Positions 8,946 through 18,127 of a stretch of DNA of 64,000 bases are shown here, in pieces (position 1 is the stretch's first letter; each line of letters begins with the position of its first letter). Below the pieces are notes generated by a model. That model had not been told where the DNA came from and did no database searches. It saw only the letters and a list, made by a program, of their open reading frames with translations. A program made the translations under genes and the position numbers. This DNA is from Burkholderia diffusa (GTDB lineage Bacteria; Pseudomonadota; Gammaproteobacteria; Burkholderiales; Burkholderiaceae), in the NCBI RefSeq assembly GCF_902499115.1, contig NZ_CABVPN010000002.1, forward strand, positions 295,685-359,684, read 5' to 3'.

Positions 8946-9428
8946 TCACTCCTGCGTCTTCAGCACCGTATGCGTGAAGCCGTTCGCCGCCTGCGCGACC
9001 GACAGGCTCAACTGGTATTCGGAAATCGTGGTCGTCGCCGTCCACTGGAAATCCATCGCCTTCACCATCGTCATCAGCGGATCGCTGCGGTTGTCCGCCA
9101 TCGACGTCAGCATCTCGGTGCGATGCTTGTCGATGTTCGCGTACCGCGTGTCGAGATCGTTGCCGTACGTGCGCAACCGCTCGACCAGCGACGCATGATT
9201 CGCCTGCGCGGGTGTCGCAGGCGTCATCTGCACCGCCGGCGCCGCATCGGCCGGCGCGCGCGACATCGCGACGCCCGACGCCGACGGCGAGCCCGCGGCG
9301 GTACCCGGCTGCATCAACGCATCGAACTGGCGCACCTGCGCCGGATCGGACGCCGTGCCCGCCTGCTGCACGGCGCCCGCGAGCGCGGCCGCGCCCGGCG
9401 GTGCTGCACCTACGCCTGTTACCGACAT
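8946..9428 (-). CDS. sctI: T3SS inner-rod protein SctI (YscI/HrpB family)
   Basis: 160 residues from ATG at 9428, which has a strong ribosome-binding site (GGAGGACACGATC before ATG). The first ~90 residues are Ala/Pro-rich and disordered-looking. The C-terminal 60 carry the YscI pattern DPLMTMVKAMDFQW, then SEYQLSLSVAQAANGF and ending TVLKTQE. It is the early T3SS substrate that forms the rod/adapter between export gate and needle. The preceding gene (9553-9774) encodes another small helical T3SS protein, consistent with a needle/rod pair. Confidence 0.85.
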   Translation of the reverse strand: MSVTGVGAAPPGAAALAGAVQQAGTASDPAQVRQFDALMQPGTAAGSPSASGVAMSRAPADAAPAVQMTPATPAQANHASLVERLRTYGNDLDTRYANIDKHRTEMLTSMADNRSDPLMTMVKAMDFQWTATTTISEYQLSLSVAQAANGFTHTVLKTQE

Positions 9429-9552
9429 GATCGTGTCCTCCTTGACCGGCAGCGCCGGAAACGAGCCGGCCGACACGCACGCGCGCCCCGCCAGGCACCC
9501 TGCACGGGCTGCCCGGGCATGTGGCGTCGCGCGGCGCGGCCGGCGTCCGGCG

Positions 9553-9774
9553 TCATGCGCGGCCGGCGGAACTCAGGTGTTGCGCAACCTGGGCGTTCGC
9601 CGTCCCTTCCTGCGCGGTCACTGCGTTGCTGGTTTCGAACGTCGCGGTCGACTGCTGGACCTGGAAGTTGATCTTCGTCAGTTCGAGCTGCGTCTTGGTC
9701 AGGTCGTCCGCCTGCTGCTGGACCTGGGTCGTGTCGTTCGGACCACCCGTGCTACCGGCTGCTGAGGCACCCAT
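9553..9774 (-). CDS. Small helical T3SS protein, needle (SctF) candidate
   Basis: 73 residues from ATG at 9774, with AAAGGAGCGAAAT just upstream. It is Gln/Thr/Ala-rich and lacks aromatic residues except Phe, with one predicted helix (LTKTQLELTKINFQVQQST). Size, helix content, lack of signal peptide and position between sctD and sctI fit a secreted needle or pilus subunit. It lacks a recognisable PxxP-type turn of classic needle proteins, and resemblance to other small Hrp proteins is equally possible. Function is inferred from context only. Confidence 0.55.
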   Translation of the reverse strand: MGASAAGSTGGPNDTTQVQQQADDLTKTQLELTKINFQVQQSTATFETSNAVTAQEGTANAQVAQHLSSAGRA

Positions 9775-9919
9775 ATTTCGCTCCTTTTGCGTGAAGAACG
9801 TCATCCACTTTCCGGCGGCGGCCCCATGCCCCGCCAGTGACGTGACGCGCCGCATGCATGCGGCGTGTCGCGTAATGCGCGCACCGCGCGACGCGCGATG
9901 CGCAAATCCTGTCGCGACG

Positions 9920-11278
9920 CTAGTGCGCCGCCTCCTTCGATGCACCAGCGGCCGCGACGGCCGGCGCCGCCGGCGCCTCCTGCAGCAGCGTCGGGCCCGG
10001 CACCGGCTGCGCGACGCCTGCCGCCGCACCGCTCGCGAGCGGCGGCACGGGCGGCGCCGGCGCGCGCTCGGGCGCGCTCGCGGACGGGCCGCCAAGCGGC
10101 ATCGTGATGCGCTGGCCGTTGCGCTCGAACACGACTGCGTCCGGACCGATCGACACGACGGTCGGCCCCTCCTTCAGCCGCGCGCCTTCGAAATAGCGGC
10201 TGCCGTCCGCCATCTCGATGTAGCGCTGGTCGCCGTCGCCCGCGAATACCGTCGTGATCTCCGGAATCCCCGCGACGCCGCCGAGCGTCGTCGCGGTGCG
10301 TGGCGCGGCGGCATCGGCGTCGCGCACGTGGTCCACCACCTCGAGCGCCGGACGCGCGTCCTTCATGTAGTTGCGGATGCGCGGCTCGATCTGCGCGCGC
10401 TCGGCCGCGCCCGTCAATTCGATCCGGCCGCGGCCGAGATACGCGACCGTCAGCGCCGTGTCGCTGAAATAGGTCTGCGCGGTCGCGACCAGGTCGCTGA
10501 CCACGTAGATGTTGCCGAGCGCCGCGTTGTCGACGCCCGCGACGATCTGCGCGACGCGTTCGCGCGCGGCCGGATCGCTCACGTAGCCCGACACGATTAC
10601 GCCGTCGTCGCGCGGCGCGACGGCCAGCTCCGGATACGCGTGCAGCAGTTGCTGCAGCCGGTGCGTGCGCGCGAGCACCGATTCGTGCTGCCACGGCAGG
10701 CGCCCGGACCAGGTGACGAAGCCGTAGCCGAGCGCGCCCAGCAGCACGCCGAGCCACAGCGCGACCAGCGCGATCACGAGCCGCCGGCTGCCGAGGCGGC
10801 GCAGCCCGCCTGCGAGCCAGCCGAGCCACGCGGCCTCGCGCGCGGTATCCGGCGCACCGGTCTCATCCGGCAGCGCGACGCTCGCCTGCGCGTGCCGCGC
10901 GATGCCGAGCCGGATCGAGCCGACCGTCACGACGTCATGCGGCGTCAGCGAGCGGCGGCCCGCGCCGAGCGGCTCGTCGTTGAACAGCACCGGCGCCCCG
11001 CCGTCGCCGCCGTGGTTCTGCACCGTCACCGCGAGCGCGCCGACCTGCAGGCACACCTGTTTCGCGCCGATCTCGCGATCGGGCAGGATCACTTCGCAGT
11101 CGGCCGCGGTGCCGACCCAGTTCGCGCCGCGCGCGAGCGACATCGTGCGGCCGTACATCGGCCCGCTCAGGAAGCACAGGTTCCACGGCGACACGAGCGC
11201 GGCCGACCCGGCCGCGGCGCCTCCCGCACCGCCGGGCAATGCGCCGTCGCCGTGCGGATCAATGATGGTCGTCGACAT
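9920..11278 (-). CDS. sctD: T3SS inner-ring protein SctD (YscD/PrgH type) with FHA domain
   Basis: 452 residues. Residues about 30-125 form a cytoplasmic FHA-like domain (SLARGANWVGTAADCEVIL, then LTPHDVVTVGSIRLGI). A single membrane helix lies at about 167-187 (LVIALVALWLGVLLGALGYGF), and periplasmic ring-building BON-like repeats follow (VIVSGYVSDPAARERVAQIV, RIELTGAAERAQIE). The C-terminus is Pro/Ala-rich. SctD forms the outer of the two inner-membrane rings with SctJ and receives SctK at the cytosolic side. It overlaps the 3' end of sctC by 20 nt. Confidence 0.9.
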   Translation of the reverse strand: MSTTIIDPHGDGALPGGAGGAAAGSAALVSPWNLCFLSGPMYGRTMSLARGANWVGTAADCEVILPDREIGAKQVCLQVGALAVTVQNHGGDGGAPVLFNDEPLGAGRRSLTPHDVVTVGSIRLGIARHAQASVALPDETGAPDTAREAAWLGWLAGGLRRLGSRRLVIALVALWLGVLLGALGYGFVTWSGRLPWQHESVLARTHRLQQLLHAYPELAVAPRDDGVIVSGYVSDPAARERVAQIVAGVDNAALGNIYVVSDLVATAQTYFSDTALTVAYLGRGRIELTGAAERAQIEPRIRNYMKDARPALEVVDHVRDADAAAPRTATTLGGVAGIPEITTVFAGDGDQRYIEMADGSRYFEGARLKEGPTVVSIGPDAVVFERNGQRITMPLGGPSASAPERAPAPPVPPLASGAAAGVAQPVPGPTLLQEAPAAPAVAAAGASKEAAH

Positions 11279-13301
11279 GAGTGGACGCTCCTGCGGTCGT
11301 CGCCACGGGCTGCGCGGCCGAATCCTTCGGCGGCGGCAGCGCAGGCGGGCCGAACTTCGTGCCGGGCAGCGGCGCGGGCGTGAGCGGCACCGCGATGTCG
11401 TTGTCCGGCGGACGGTACATCGACGTGCCGTTCGAACCGGCCGGCCCGTCCGCGCCCGGATTCACCGGCGAGCCGTCGGGCGCATACATCGACGCGGTCG
11501 TCACCACGCGCGGCGTCAGCAGGTAGAACCGCTCCATGTGGTTGCCCGACTTGTCGGTGTACTTGAACAGGTTGCCGATCAGCGGGATGTCGGACAGCCA
11601 CGGCACGCCGCTCTTGTTCAGCCTCACCTCGTCGTCGTTGAAGCCCGCGATCAGCAGGCTCTTGCCTTCGTCGATCATCGTCTTGGTGACGATGTTGCGC
11701 TGCTGGATCACCGGCACGTTCGACACGGCCTGCCCCGGCACGATGTTGCCGTCCTGGATGTCGATCGACATCATCACGCTCTGCGGGTTGCCGGAGACGG
11801 CGGCCGCGTTGCGGATCGCCTCGTCGACGATCATCGGCGTCACCTTGATGCTCGTGCCGGTCGTCACGCTGTACAGCGACGAATCCTGGTAACCCTGCAC
11901 CTGCACGTAGAACTGCGTCAGGTTCTCGAGAATGGCCTCGGTGTTGTCGAGCGCGAGCACCTTCGGCTTCGATCGCAGCTGCGCCTGCCCCTTCTGCGCG
12001 AGCGCGTTCACGCGCGTGAGCAGGTAGTTGCGCAACGAGCCGCCGATCGACGCGGTCAGCGCGATCCCGGTCGGCATGAAGGCGCCCGTCTGCCCGGTTT
12101 CCGACGTGCCGATGCCGAACGTCAGCGGCGGATTGCCGGCGCCGTTGAACTGCGTGTTGCCGTTCAGCGGATTCTGGCCGTTGCCGATCTGCACGTCGCC
12201 GTGCGTCGTGTGCAGGCGCCAGTCGATCCCGAGGCTGTCGAGCGAATCCTCGTTGATGTCGATGATCGTCACGTTGATCTCGACGATGCGCGGCCGCTCG
12301 TCGAGCTGGTTGATCAGCGACTGGTAGCGGTACATGTTCTCCGGCAGGTCGCGCACGATCACCGCATTGATCGCCGGATCGGCAACGATCTGCGGCAGCG
12401 TGTCGCCACCGCCGCCGCTCGAGAACGGCGAGAAGCCGCCCGCGCTGCTGTCCGCCGCGCCATAGCCGCCCTGGCGCGCGCCGCCGGACATGTCCGGGAA
12501 GTCGAGCCGCGGCACGGCGATCGTCAGCCCCGAGCCGAGCTTCACCTGACGCGCGGCCTGCCCGAGCGGCGTGCTCGACGGCAGTTCGCTCGTGCCGCCG
12601 CCCCTGCCGAACAGCCGGCGCAGGATCGTCGCGACACCCGGCACCGTCACTTCCTTGCCCGAGCGGTTGATCGTGAAGTCGGACGCCCAGCCGTACCTGA
12701 GGCGGAAAGCGCGGATGTCCGCATGCGCGCCGTTCGCCGACGGATCGCCGACCGAGCCGACCGCCTGCCGCACGAGCTCCACGTAGCGGCGCGGGCCGGC
12801 CACGTATACGCTGTTCGCGCGGTCGTTGATCACGAGCGTGTAGCGCTTGTCGGGAATCTGCATCGCCTGCAGCGCGCGCCCGATCTCGCCGGCCGCGTTC
12901 GGCGGGATCGGGATCATCTGCGTCTGCGACTGGTCGGCCGGGTCGACGTACAGAAACGAGCCGTCGTAGTACCACGTGAGCCCGTAGGTCGAGCAGATCG
13001 TGTCGAGCGTCTGCTGCGGCGTGCCCGAGAAGCGGCCGCTGATCACGCCGTCGACCTTCGGGTCGACCACGGCCGTCACGCCCTGCGACGATGCGAGCTC
13101 GCGAATGAAGTCACCGATCTTCTTGCCGTTCGCGACGATCGTAAACGGCTTGTTGCGCCAGCGCAGGTCCGCCGCGCGCGCCGGCTGCGCGACCGTCATG
13201 CACAGCGATGCCGTGAGCAGCGCGGTCGCGCACATGGCGAGCGCGGCCCGTTGCAGGCGGCGCGGTTGAAACCGGATCGGGGTGACGCGTCGGCGCATCA
13301 A
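11259..13301 (-). CDS. sctC: T3SS outer-membrane secretin SctC (YscC/HrcC family)
   Basis: 680 residues. Sec signal peptide over about 1-43 (MCATALLTASLCMTVAQPARA), then N0/N1/N3 periplasmic domains (FTIVANGKKIGDFIRELASS, FSGTPQQTLDTICSTYGLTW). A Gly/Ser-rich insert precedes the secretin core (PENMYRYQSLINQLDERPRI, VEINVTIIDINEDSLDSLGI, LRSKPKVLALDNTEAILENL, VPWLSDIPLIGNLFKYTDK). It makes the outer-membrane pore. Length and domain order are normal. A pilotin is not obvious nearby. The stop overlaps the sctD start. Confidence 0.96.
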   Translation of the reverse strand: MMRRRVTPIRFQPRRLQRAALAMCATALLTASLCMTVAQPARAADLRWRNKPFTIVANGKKIGDFIRELASSQGVTAVVDPKVDGVISGRFSGTPQQTLDTICSTYGLTWYYDGSFLYVDPADQSQTQMIPIPPNAAGEIGRALQAMQIPDKRYTLVINDRANSVYVAGPRRYVELVRQAVGSVGDPSANGAHADIRAFRLRYGWASDFTINRSGKEVTVPGVATILRRLFGRGGGTSELPSSTPLGQAARQVKLGSGLTIAVPRLDFPDMSGGARQGGYGAADSSAGGFSPFSSGGGGDTLPQIVADPAINAVIVRDLPENMYRYQSLINQLDERPRIVEINVTIIDINEDSLDSLGIDWRLHTTHGDVQIGNGQNPLNGNTQFNGAGNPPLTFGIGTSETGQTGAFMPTGIALTASIGGSLRNYLLTRVNALAQKGQAQLRSKPKVLALDNTEAILENLTQFYVQVQGYQDSSLYSVTTGTSIKVTPMIVDEAIRNAAAVSGNPQSVMMSIDIQDGNIVPGQAVSNVPVIQQRNIVTKTMIDEGKSLLIAGFNDDEVRLNKSGVPWLSDIPLIGNLFKYTDKSGNHMERFYLLTPRVVTTASMYAPDGSPVNPGADGPAGSNGTSMYRPPDNDIAVPLTPAPLPGTKFGPPALPPPKDSAAQPVATTAGASTHVDDHH

Positions 13302-13576
13302 AGCACTCCTGTGGAAGAAACGAACATGCGTTCAAGCGCCTGCTGCGCGAAGCGCAGCACCTCGCTGCCGAGCCAGCCCGACAGCAGCACGAGCGCGACC
13401 ATCACGGCGATCAGTCGCACCGCGATGCCGATATTGGCGTCCTGCACCTGCGTGACCGCTTGCAGGATCGCGACCACGAGGCCGGTGACGGTGGCGATCA
13501 GCACGATCGGCAGCGACAGCAGCAGCACCAGCATCAGCGCCTGCCGGGTCAGGTCGAGGATCGTCGAGCTCGTCAT
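13298..13576 (-). CDS. sctS: T3SS export apparatus protein SctS (YscS/FliQ family)
   Basis: 92 residues from ATG at 13576. Two long hydrophobic helices (ALMLVLLLSLPIVLIATVTG and RLIAVMVALVLLSGWLG) are joined by LQAVTQVQDANIG, the hallmark loop of FliQ/YscS. Part of the SctRST gate. It overlaps the sctV stop and sctC start by 4 nt each. sctR, which normally adjoins sctS, is not adjacent here and not elsewhere in the window. Confidence 0.94.
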   Translation of the reverse strand: MTSSTILDLTRQALMLVLLLSLPIVLIATVTGLVVAILQAVTQVQDANIGIAVRLIAVMVALVLLSGWLGSEVLRFAQQALERMFVSSTGVL

Positions 13577-15786
13577 TGCGCGACTCCCGGCGCGCGCACG
13601 CCGGCGCCCGCGCCGAGCGTGCCGTCGTCGGGCGGATTCTTCACCCAGCCGACCGTATGCAGTTGCACGTCCTCCTCGACCTCCTGGTACGACAGCACCG
13701 CGAGTTCGGGCAGCACCGGCTGCAGGATCGTCTTCACGTAGCGACGCGCGCCGAGCGCGACCATCACCGCGAGCCGCGCGGCGCCTTGCGGGTTGCCATG
13801 GCCGCCTGCGCCGGCCGCCTGCGCCGACGTCGCGGCCTGCACGATCGCGCGCACCTGTTCGCCGATGTCCTGCTTGATCGCGCTCGACAGCGCGAGGAAA
13901 TTGCCCTGCTTCGTGCGCATGACCGCGTTCTCGATCCGCTCCTGCAGGTTCTGCTCGAACAGCACGACGCGCAGCTGCCGCGTCGCGCCCGCATGACGAT
14001 CGGTGATCATCCGGCGCAGGTCGACGCGCACCAGCTCGACCAGCGCGATCACGTCGTCCGGCTCGTTCGGCGCCCACGTGATGAGGCTTTCGAAAATCAC
14101 GCGCAGGTTTCGGATCGGCACCTGTTCGGCAAGCAGCCGGCGCAGCACCTCGGTCACGCGCTGCAGCGGCACGAGCCGCGTCAGTTCCCCGACGAGTTCG
14201 GGATGCTCGCGGCGCACCAGGTGCACGAGCGCTTGCGTTTCCTGGATGCCGATCAGCTCGTCCGCATGCTGGCGCACGATCTGTTCGACGTGCGCGGCGA
14301 GCGCGCCTTCGCTCGTCAGCCACTTGCCGTCCGGCGCCGCGCCGTCTGGCTTGATCCACAGCGCGGTCGCGAACGGGCCGAACGCCTCGGCCGGCTGGCG
14401 CTCCGCGCGCTCAGGCAGCGGCGCGACGCCGTCCCACAGCAGCCAGCCCGGCTTCAGCGCGCCATGCGCCGCAAGCACGTCCTGCAGATAGATCCGGTAC
14501 GTGCCGGCCGCTGCGCCCTCGTCGTCGTTCAGCGTGATGCGCGGAAATACCGTGCCGATATCCGCGTCGACGCGCGCCTTCGCGCTCGACAGCGCGGTCT
14601 GCAGCTGCGCAAGGTTCAGCGTCGTGCGCAGGTCGTCCGACAGCGACACCGCGATCAGCGACGTGACGCCCGCCGCATGCGACACCTTCGCGGGCTGGCC
14701 GTCGTCGGTCGCGCCGATGCGGCCCGCGATATGAATCAGGTTGAAGCTCGGCGCGGTCGTCTTGCGCTTCAGCTGCGTGAATGCGAACGCGCCGAGGCCA
14801 AACGCGATCAGCGCGAACGACCACTTCGGAAAACCGGGCACGACGAGGAAGCCGGCCAGCACCAGCGCCGCGATCAGCAGCGCGCGCGGATGCGCGCCGA
14901 GCTGCTCGCCCAGTTGTTCGCCGAGCTGGCGCTGCCGCGTGTCGCGCGTCGCGACGCGCGTCGTCACGATGCCGGCCGCGATCGACACCAGCAGCGACGG
15001 GATTTGCGACGCCATCCCGTCGCCGACCGTCAGGATCGCGTAACGTTGCAGCGCCTCGCCGATGTCCATGCCGTGCATCAGCGTGCCGACCGCGATGCCC
15101 GCGACGATGTTGATGAACGCGATCACGAGGCCCGCGATCGCGTCGCCCTTCACGAACTTCATCGCGCCGTCCATCGCGCCGTGCATCTGCGATTCCTGTT
15201 CGAGCTTCTCGCGACGCTCGCGCGCTTCGTCGGCGCTGATGATCCCCGCGCGCAGGTCCGCGTCGATGCTCATCTGCTTGCCCGGCATCGCATCGAGCGA
15301 GAAGCGCGCACCGACTTCGGCGACCCGCTCGGAGCCCTTCGCGATCACGATGAACTGCACGACGGCGATCACGAGGAACACCACGCCGCCCACCACGACG
15401 TTGTTGCCGACCACGAGCCGGCCGAACGCGTCGATCACGTGGCCCGCGTTCGCGTGCAGCAGGATCAGCTTGCACGACGCGATGTTCAGCGCAAGCCGGA
15501 ACAGTGTCGTAAACAGCAGCAGTGCGGGAAACGACGAGAAGCTGACGGCCGAAGGCACGTAAGTCGACACCGTCAGCAACACGACGCTGGCGGCGAGATT
15601 CAGCGAGATCATCCCGTCGAGCGCGGCTTGCGGCAGCGGCAGGATGAACAGCGCGACCACCGACACGATGAACGCGGCGAGAAACAGGTCGGCGCGCGGC
15701 GATGCCCCGAGACGTCGCCCGGACACGCTGCGGGCGGCGGAAAAGATCCGCTGCCAGTCGCGAGGGAGCGCCTTCGGTTCTGCCAT
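13573..15786 (-). CDS. sctV: T3SS major export gate protein SctV (YscV/HrcV/InvA family)
   Basis: 737 residues from ATG at 15786; AGGAC lies upstream and the family match begins there. The N-terminal half holds about eight membrane segments including FTTLFRLALNIASC and the conserved cytosolic loop SLDAMPGKQMSIDADLRAG-IISADEARERR. The C-terminal half is the nonameric cytosolic ring that docks chaperone-substrate complexes. First gene of the T3SS run; the 238-nt upstream region should hold its promoter, but no clear -35/-10 or Hrp-box pair was found. Confidence 0.96.
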   Translation of the reverse strand: MAEPKALPRDWQRIFSAARSVSGRRLGASPRADLFLAAFIVSVVALFILPLPQAALDGMISLNLAASVVLLTVSTYVPSAVSFSSFPALLLFTTLFRLALNIASCKLILLHANAGHVIDAFGRLVVGNNVVVGGVVFLVIAVVQFIVIAKGSERVAEVGARFSLDAMPGKQMSIDADLRAGIISADEARERREKLEQESQMHGAMDGAMKFVKGDAIAGLVIAFINIVAGIAVGTLMHGMDIGEALQRYAILTVGDGMASQIPSLLVSIAAGIVTTRVATRDTRQRQLGEQLGEQLGAHPRALLIAALVLAGFLVVPGFPKWSFALIAFGLGAFAFTQLKRKTTAPSFNLIHIAGRIGATDDGQPAKVSHAAGVTSLIAVSLSDDLRTTLNLAQLQTALSSAKARVDADIGTVFPRITLNDDEGAAAGTYRIYLQDVLAAHGALKPGWLLWDGVAPLPERAERQPAEAFGPFATALWIKPDGAAPDGKWLTSEGALAAHVEQIVRQHADELIGIQETQALVHLVRREHPELVGELTRLVPLQRVTEVLRRLLAEQVPIRNLRVIFESLITWAPNEPDDVIALVELVRVDLRRMITDRHAGATRQLRVVLFEQNLQERIENAVMRTKQGNFLALSSAIKQDIGEQVRAIVQAATSAQAAGAGGHGNPQGAARLAVMVALGARRYVKTILQPVLPELAVLSYQEVEEDVQLHTVGWVKNPPDDGTLGAGAGVRAPGVAQ

Positions 15787-16024
15787 CGTGCCGTCGTCCT
15801 GTCGTTGTCGCCGGCGGGCACGGGCCGTCATGCCCCGTGTCGCGCGGACCGTTGAATGGGACGAGTGTAGCGACGCGACACCGCGCAAAAAGGGATGCAC
15901 CTCGTAGCGGCGCGGCGGTTTTTCGGTGACGATCGGATCCGACTACGAAACCCGGCGGCGCCTGCTCGCGCGCATCGCCGGAACCGCTTCCATCGCGCGG
16001 CGGGCGCCGCGCGCGCAGACAGGG

Positions 16025-16858
16025 TCAGGACTCCAGACGGCGTGCGGCGAGATACGCGAGCTGCGCGCGATTCCGGACGTTGAAGAGTTTTTCGAGCGAA
16101 CGGATGTGGTGACCGACCTTGTGCAGCGACGTGCGCAGCGCGCTCGCGATCTCCTGGTCGGACAGCCCGTGCACGAGGCGCTCGAGCACCTGCTGCTGCT
16201 CGTCGCCCAGCGCGAAGCCGCGCATGCGCGCGATGCGCGCCTCGAGAAACGGCAGCGCGACGCGATGCACGGCGAGGCTCACCGCCAGCGCGCCGCCGAT
16301 CACGCGATCGTCGATCCACTCGGTACCGTGCGCTTCCGACGTCACGTTCACCGCGACGCGCAGGTCGAGCCGCGGCGCCGACAGGCTGAAGATCACGCCG
16401 CTGTTCATCGCATGCGCACGCAGATGGCCGGCCAGCGCGAGCACCTTGCGGTCGCCGCTGCCCTGCGCGGACGACTCGATCTCGTCGAGCCGCCACGCGA
16501 CCGGAAAGCCGCTTTGCCGCACTTGCGCGAAACGCGGGTCGCTCTCGTAGAGCATGCCCTCGATATACGGCTGCACGAACGTCGCGGGCGCGAGGTCGCG
16601 CAGCAGATGCGCGCACAGAATGCGCCGCCCGATCATTTCATATGCGCCGTAACCGAGTGTGCTGAAACCGATTTGCCGCAATCGGGCATGGCATTGGGCG
16701 AAATCGACGGGAGCGAGGTCGGATTTACCGGGTGCGATTTGGATGCCGGTAAAAACGTCGCGCTCGATTGCATGAATTTCTTTTGAATAAGCGGCAGCAG
16801 CAGCGATATCGGCTTGCGAGAACCACTCGACGCGTGGCGCGTCGTCAGCATATGTCAT
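16025..16858 (-). CDS. LuxR-type regulator with autoinducer-domain-like N-terminus
   Basis: 277 residues from ATG at 16858 (a GTG at 16900 is possible but lacks a better ribosome site). The N-terminal ~190 residues resemble the autoinducer-binding domain (IGFSTLGYGAYEMIGRR, FVQPYIEGMLYESDPRFAQ, GVIFSLSAPRLDLRVAVNV). The C-terminal 60 form a LuxR HTH (VLERLVHGLSDQEIASAL, SLHKVGHHIRSLEKLFNVRN). No luxI homologue is in the window, so it is a LuxR solo. It points away from a second LuxR (17139-18044) and sits upstream of sctV on the same strand, making it a plausible T3SS regulator. Confidence 0.85.
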   Translation of the reverse strand: MTYADDAPRVEWFSQADIAAAAAYSKEIHAIERDVFTGIQIAPGKSDLAPVDFAQCHARLRQIGFSTLGYGAYEMIGRRILCAHLLRDLAPATFVQPYIEGMLYESDPRFAQVRQSGFPVAWRLDEIESSAQGSGDRKVLALAGHLRAHAMNSGVIFSLSAPRLDLRVAVNVTSEAHGTEWIDDRVIGGALAVSLAVHRVALPFLEARIARMRGFALGDEQQQVLERLVHGLSDQEIASALRTSLHKVGHHIRSLEKLFNVRNRAQLAYLAARRLES

Positions 16859-17138
16859 GAGGAGCCCACCCTTTCCCAATATGTGAACCTGCCCCGTCAC
16901 GATCTGGTCTTTTCTTTATGTTTTTCTGGTCTTCTCTATACCGGTGCGAATATGAACCTTTCGCCCGAATTAGTATTACGGCATATTACGCGCACACAGG
17001 CATTTTTGTACAATGCCCCCGCGTTTCGTCAGGATGACGATCGACGCATATCATAAAGATGCTCGATCGCATCGTCGCGAGCGCCGTACACGATACGGTT
17101 GCCGCCACGCGATGCGCGTCGATTCCGAGGGATGGCTC

Positions 17139-18044
17139 ATGTCCGATATTGCATTGCAAGAAGAAGCGGTCGCCCCAACGTTGTCCCGTCCGTCGCGGCG
17201 GACGGCCGCCTGCAACGACGCGTCGAGAGAACGCACGGTGCAGGTCGTCTGGTGCGACGACGTCAAGCGCGGCGACATCGCGCAGCCGCACGCGCCGAAG
17301 CTTGGCGTCGCCGATACGCTCGCGCACGCGCAGAGCACCGCGGAGCGCAACCGGATCGTCGCAAGCCTGCTGCACCTGACGGGCTTCTCGACGTTCGCGT
17401 ATTTCGCGCTCGAATTCTCGCGAGAGCGCGTCGAAAGTCTCTACCTCCACGAGGCGTTCACGCCGACCACCTATCGCGGCGACTACGTGAGGCACAACCA
17501 TCACGACATCGATCCGCGCACGCTTGGCGCGCGCGTCTGCAACATGCCGATCGTGTGGGACCTGCAGCAGCTGCGCCGCGAACACCGCGAGCGCGACGAC
17601 GCGCCGTGCGTCACGCCGGCAGCGCTCGACGGCTTCCTGCAGACGATGCAGGACGACGGCATGTGCAGCGGCATCATGTATTCGATGGCCGTGCCCGGCA
17701 CGCGGCTGCACGCGTTCATGAGCTTCACCGCGCCGCGCCGCACGCGCGAGTGGATCACGCCGGCGACGATCGAGCAGGCGCTGTCGATCGGGCTGTCGGT
17801 GCACAAGTTCGCATCGCCGCAACTGATCGCGACGTCGCGCGAACGCGCGGTGAACGGGCTCACGCCGTTCGAACAGGAACTGCTGCTGGGCATCGCGGAA
17901 GGCGCGTCGGACAAGGAGATCGGCCGGCGCCTCGACACCAGCGCGCACAACGTCGACTATCACCTGCGCAAGCTGCGCAAGCGCTTCGGCGTCGCGAACC
18001 GGATCCAGCTCACGTACCTGACGTCGAAGCTCGAACTGATCTGA
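17139..18044 (+). CDS. LuxR-type regulator, second of a divergent pair
   Basis: 301 residues from ATG at 17139, preceded by GAGGGATGGCTC. N-terminal ligand-domain-like region (LLHLTGFSTFAYFALEFSRE, YLHEAFTPTTYRGDYVRHNH, GIMYSMAVPGTRLHAFMSF) and C-terminal LuxR HTH (LTPFEQELLLGIAEGASDKE, TSAHNVDYHLRKLRKRFGVA). It resembles its divergent neighbour in architecture, suggesting an old duplication, though sequence similarity is modest. No synthase gene nearby. It converges with the Nramp-type gene across a strong hairpin. Confidence 0.85.
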   Translation: MSDIALQEEAVAPTLSRPSRRTAACNDASRERTVQVVWCDDVKRGDIAQPHAPKLGVADTLAHAQSTAERNRIVASLLHLTGFSTFAYFALEFSRERVESLYLHEAFTPTTYRGDYVRHNHHDIDPRTLGARVCNMPIVWDLQQLRREHRERDDAPCVTPAALDGFLQTMQDDGMCSGIMYSMAVPGTRLHAFMSFTAPRRTREWITPATIEQALSIGLSVHKFASPQLIATSRERAVNGLTPFEQELLLGIAEGASDKEIGRRLDTSAHNVDYHLRKLRKRFGVANRIQLTYLTSKLELI

Positions 18045-18067
18045 CGCGCGCGACGAACCCGCGTATA

Positions 18068-18100
18068 CGCACATGCCGGCCTCGCGGGCCGGCATGTGCG
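18068..18100. terminator. Bidirectional terminator-like hairpin
   Basis: CGCACATGCCGGCC, TCGCG loop, GGCCGGCATGTGCG: a perfect 14-bp stem in the 83-nt gap between convergent luxR and Nramp-type genes. No U-tract follows on either strand. Confidence 0.6.
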
Positions 18101-18127
18101 CACACCTGGCGACGACGCCGTAAGGCG

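Noticed and set aside
10902..13877. 991-codon plus-strand frame opposite sctD/sctC
   Set aside because: Antisense shadow across several real genes; no recognisable domain.
13576..15855. 759-codon plus-strand frame opposite sctV
   Set aside because: Shadow of sctV; low-complexity Arg/His/Asp composition.
15787..16024. Hrp-box (TTCG-N16-TTCG) search upstream of sctV
   Set aside because: No properly spaced pair found on either strand.
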